IMG/VR virus record: IMGVR_UViG_3300039106_000104
Location: 1 to 20,140 of that record
From: a virus
Length of the DNA stretch: 20,140 bases
Reading direction: 5' to 3' (one strand)
The notes below the pieces were generated by a model that saw nothing but the letters and a program-made list of their open reading frames with translations, was not told the DNA's origin and did not search any database. Below, piece after piece: positions 19,406 to 20,140 of this stretch. Position 1 is the first letter of the stretch. Each line of letters starts with the position of its first letter. Position numbers and translations under genes: made by a program.

Positions 19406-19599
19406 GCTTGTCCCCTTATCGAGGCGTTGCCTCTGGCTCTAATACGCTCAGGTATATGGTGTTCAAGATGATTTTCAATACACCACTCAGCAATCTCAGC
19501 ACATATCTTACGCTCTTGCAAGATAGCCAACTTTATAAAGTCTATTAACTCAATTTCATCATCTTGTTTTGCTTTGCTAATAATTTCATCTTGTGTCAT
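19402..19599 (-). CDS. Small hypothetical protein, 65 residues
   Basis: ATG at 19599, overlapping the preceding stop (ATGA), encodes MTQDEIISKAKQDDEIELID, 'FIKLAILQERKICAEIAEWC' and 'IENHLEHHIPERIRARGNAS', ending GQA. Helical, with a Cys/His cluster at Cys33, Cys40, His44, His47 and His48. It starts inside the stop codon of the membrane protein gene upstream. Proteins opening 'MTQ.EI...A...' with 'LE RF A.L...AAA.EREACA..' appear in many phages as small accessory proteins (from memory), and this may be a short relative. Function unknown. Confidence 0.68.
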   Translation of the reverse strand: MTQDEIISKAKQDDEIELIDFIKLAILQERKICAEIAEWCIENHLEHHIPERIRARGNASIRGQA

Positions 19600-19742
19600 T
19601 TTGCAGCCTCCATGTACAGTCCAACATTCCCTAGAGCATAACCTACAAAGGCTATACCCAGACCTGTATTTCCTTTGACGATCAAGTCAATGGCTACGAT
19701 AGTGTAGACAACACCTACAGCAGCGATTAACCATGCACTCAT
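19596..19742 (-). CDS. Small membrane protein, two TM segments, 48 residues
   Basis: ATG at 19742 follows GGAGGAGA and overlaps the helicase stop (ATGA). A GTG at 19802 in frame is rejected because it would overlap the helicase. The 48 residues MSAWLIAAVGVVYTIVAIDL, 'IVKGNTGLGIAFVGYALGNV' and 'GLYMEAAK' form two hydrophobic helices (about 3-23 and 28-43) with a charged turn (KGN). Small proteins with 'KGN..mgi.f.gYalgNiGL' are known from other marine/freshwater phages next to helicase or primase genes (from memory). Function unknown, possibly a membrane-associated accessory of replication or host takeover. Confidence 0.76.
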   Translation of the reverse strand: MSAWLIAAVGVVYTIVAIDLIVKGNTGLGIAFVGYALGNVGLYMEAAK

Positions 19743-20140
19743 AATGTCTCCTCCTGCATCTCCACCATGCGTCCAGTTTCCATGTTGTACTTCAAAGTAC
19801 ACGCTGGGCCAGTATATCCGTTATAGCGGTTCTTGGCAACCGAGATCTTTGTCTGGTGTCGTTCTTGTTCATTGTCAGCCATGCTGTTTCGTTCAAGTGT
19901 AATGACAGCATCGGAGAGTTGAGCAATAGCTCCAGATCCTCGCAGCTGAGATAGTGAAACTGATTGCCCGTCTTCGTGTCCTGCATTGCCTTGTGGCCTC
20001 CGTAAGTGTGATACACAAATTAATGTAATCTCAAGTTCCTGTACCAATGTCCTGAGCTTCGTCATCATGTTATCAATGGCCTTACGCTCATCTCCATTGT
20101 CTTGACCAGATATAACAATACTGATGTGGTCAAGAAAGAT
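19739..20140 (-). CDS. Replicative helicase, T7 gp4-like (5' partial, C-terminal part only)
   Basis: The frame is open to the window edge, so only the last 133 residues are visible and the start lies beyond 20140. They include the Walker B-like 'IFLDHISIVISG' at the edge, 'NGDERKAIDNMMTKLRTL', 'ITLICVSHLRRPQG', 'SLSQLRGSGAIAQLSDAVIT', 'LERN' and 'KNRYNGYTGPACTL', all following T7 gp4 ('IFLDHISIVVSG...ERK.IDN.MTKL', 'CHL', 'LRGSGAL.QLSD', 'ALERN', 'KCRFTGDTG', where the Arg is the trans-acting arginine finger). It unwinds DNA 5'-3' as a hexameric ring, possibly fused to a primase domain outside the window. It lies directly upstream of the accessory genes and polymerase. Confidence 0.93.
   Translation of the reverse strand: MFLDHISIVISGQDNGDERKAIDNMMTKLRTLVQELEITLICVSHLRRPQGNAGHEDGQSVSLSQLRGSGAIAQLSDAVITLERNSMADNEQERHQTKISVAKNRYNGYTGPACTLKYNMETGRMVEMQEETL

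Noticed and set aside
1-20140. CRISPR arrays, tRNA genes, insertion sequences, attachment sites and T7-type promoters
   Set aside because: No regularly spaced direct repeats, cloverleaf, transposase or inverted repeats, integrase or repeated promoter-like motif was seen by eye; a promoter scan could not be run.

Overview
The window is part of a lytic tailed-phage genome of the podovirus kind. It has no ribosomal, tRNA or cellular housekeeping genes, it is almost entirely coding, and neighbouring genes overlap by a few bases. The replication genes are T7-like: the C-terminal part of a gp4-type helicase, a family A DNA polymerase, a single-stranded DNA-binding protein, a 5'-3' exonuclease and endonuclease I. 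Next to them are a class II (B12-dependent) ribonucleotide reductase and a DUF3310 protein. No integrase, repressor or other lysogeny gene is visible, and the polymerase has Tyr at the position equivalent to E. coli Pol I 762, which fits a virulent lifestyle. The host is probably a Gram-negative, likely aquatic bacterium. The module 'PQRTWxGLT..E' in the right-hand accessory genes is, from memory, frequent in beta-proteobacterial phages, but the host cannot be fixed from this sequence.

Layout. The left half (1-10279) is read on the + strand and holds virion and lysis genes: the distal end of a tail fibre with an S74 self-cleaving chaperone (2-817), a free-standing HNH-AP2 endonuclease (817-1317), five small genes or adaptors (1333-2895), a long nozzle/stabilisation-like protein (2895-4436), a 76-residue fibre-anchor-like protein, three Ala/Gln/Gly-rich putative DNA-ejection proteins (4680-8527), and a lysis cassette of small membrane or secreted proteins, a GTA-type holin and a GH24 endolysin (8534-10279). 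A bidirectional hairpin terminator (10305-10340) follows. The right half (10346-20140) is read on the - strand, so its transcription order runs from right to left: helicase, a run of tiny accessory genes, DNA polymerase, SSB, exonuclease, a zincin-like protein, endonuclease I, two small genes, a metallophosphoesterase, DUF3310, a 52-residue protein and the ribonucleotide reductase.

How it fits together. The - strand set makes dNTPs (ribonucleotide reductase, possibly the DUF3310 protein as a nucleotide kinase), copies DNA (helicase, polymerase, SSB) and degrades or recombines DNA (exonuclease, endonuclease I). The + strand set builds the head-tail connector, ejection apparatus and fibre and then lyses the cell. 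The two transcription units converge on one shared terminator, unlike T7, where all genes lie on one strand. The connector/ejection gene order resembles P22 (gp4, gp10, gp26, then ejection proteins) as much as T7.

Seven genes shorter than 60 codons were found by hand: 1333-1488, 8534-8707, 9194-9343, 10346-10501, 12489-12647, 15982-16146 and 19340-19405. An eighth, at 19596-19742, falls below 60 codons once its start is corrected. Several starts were moved inward because the apparent upstream start was a TTG without a ribosome-binding site. No promoter could be recognised; they probably lie outside the window.
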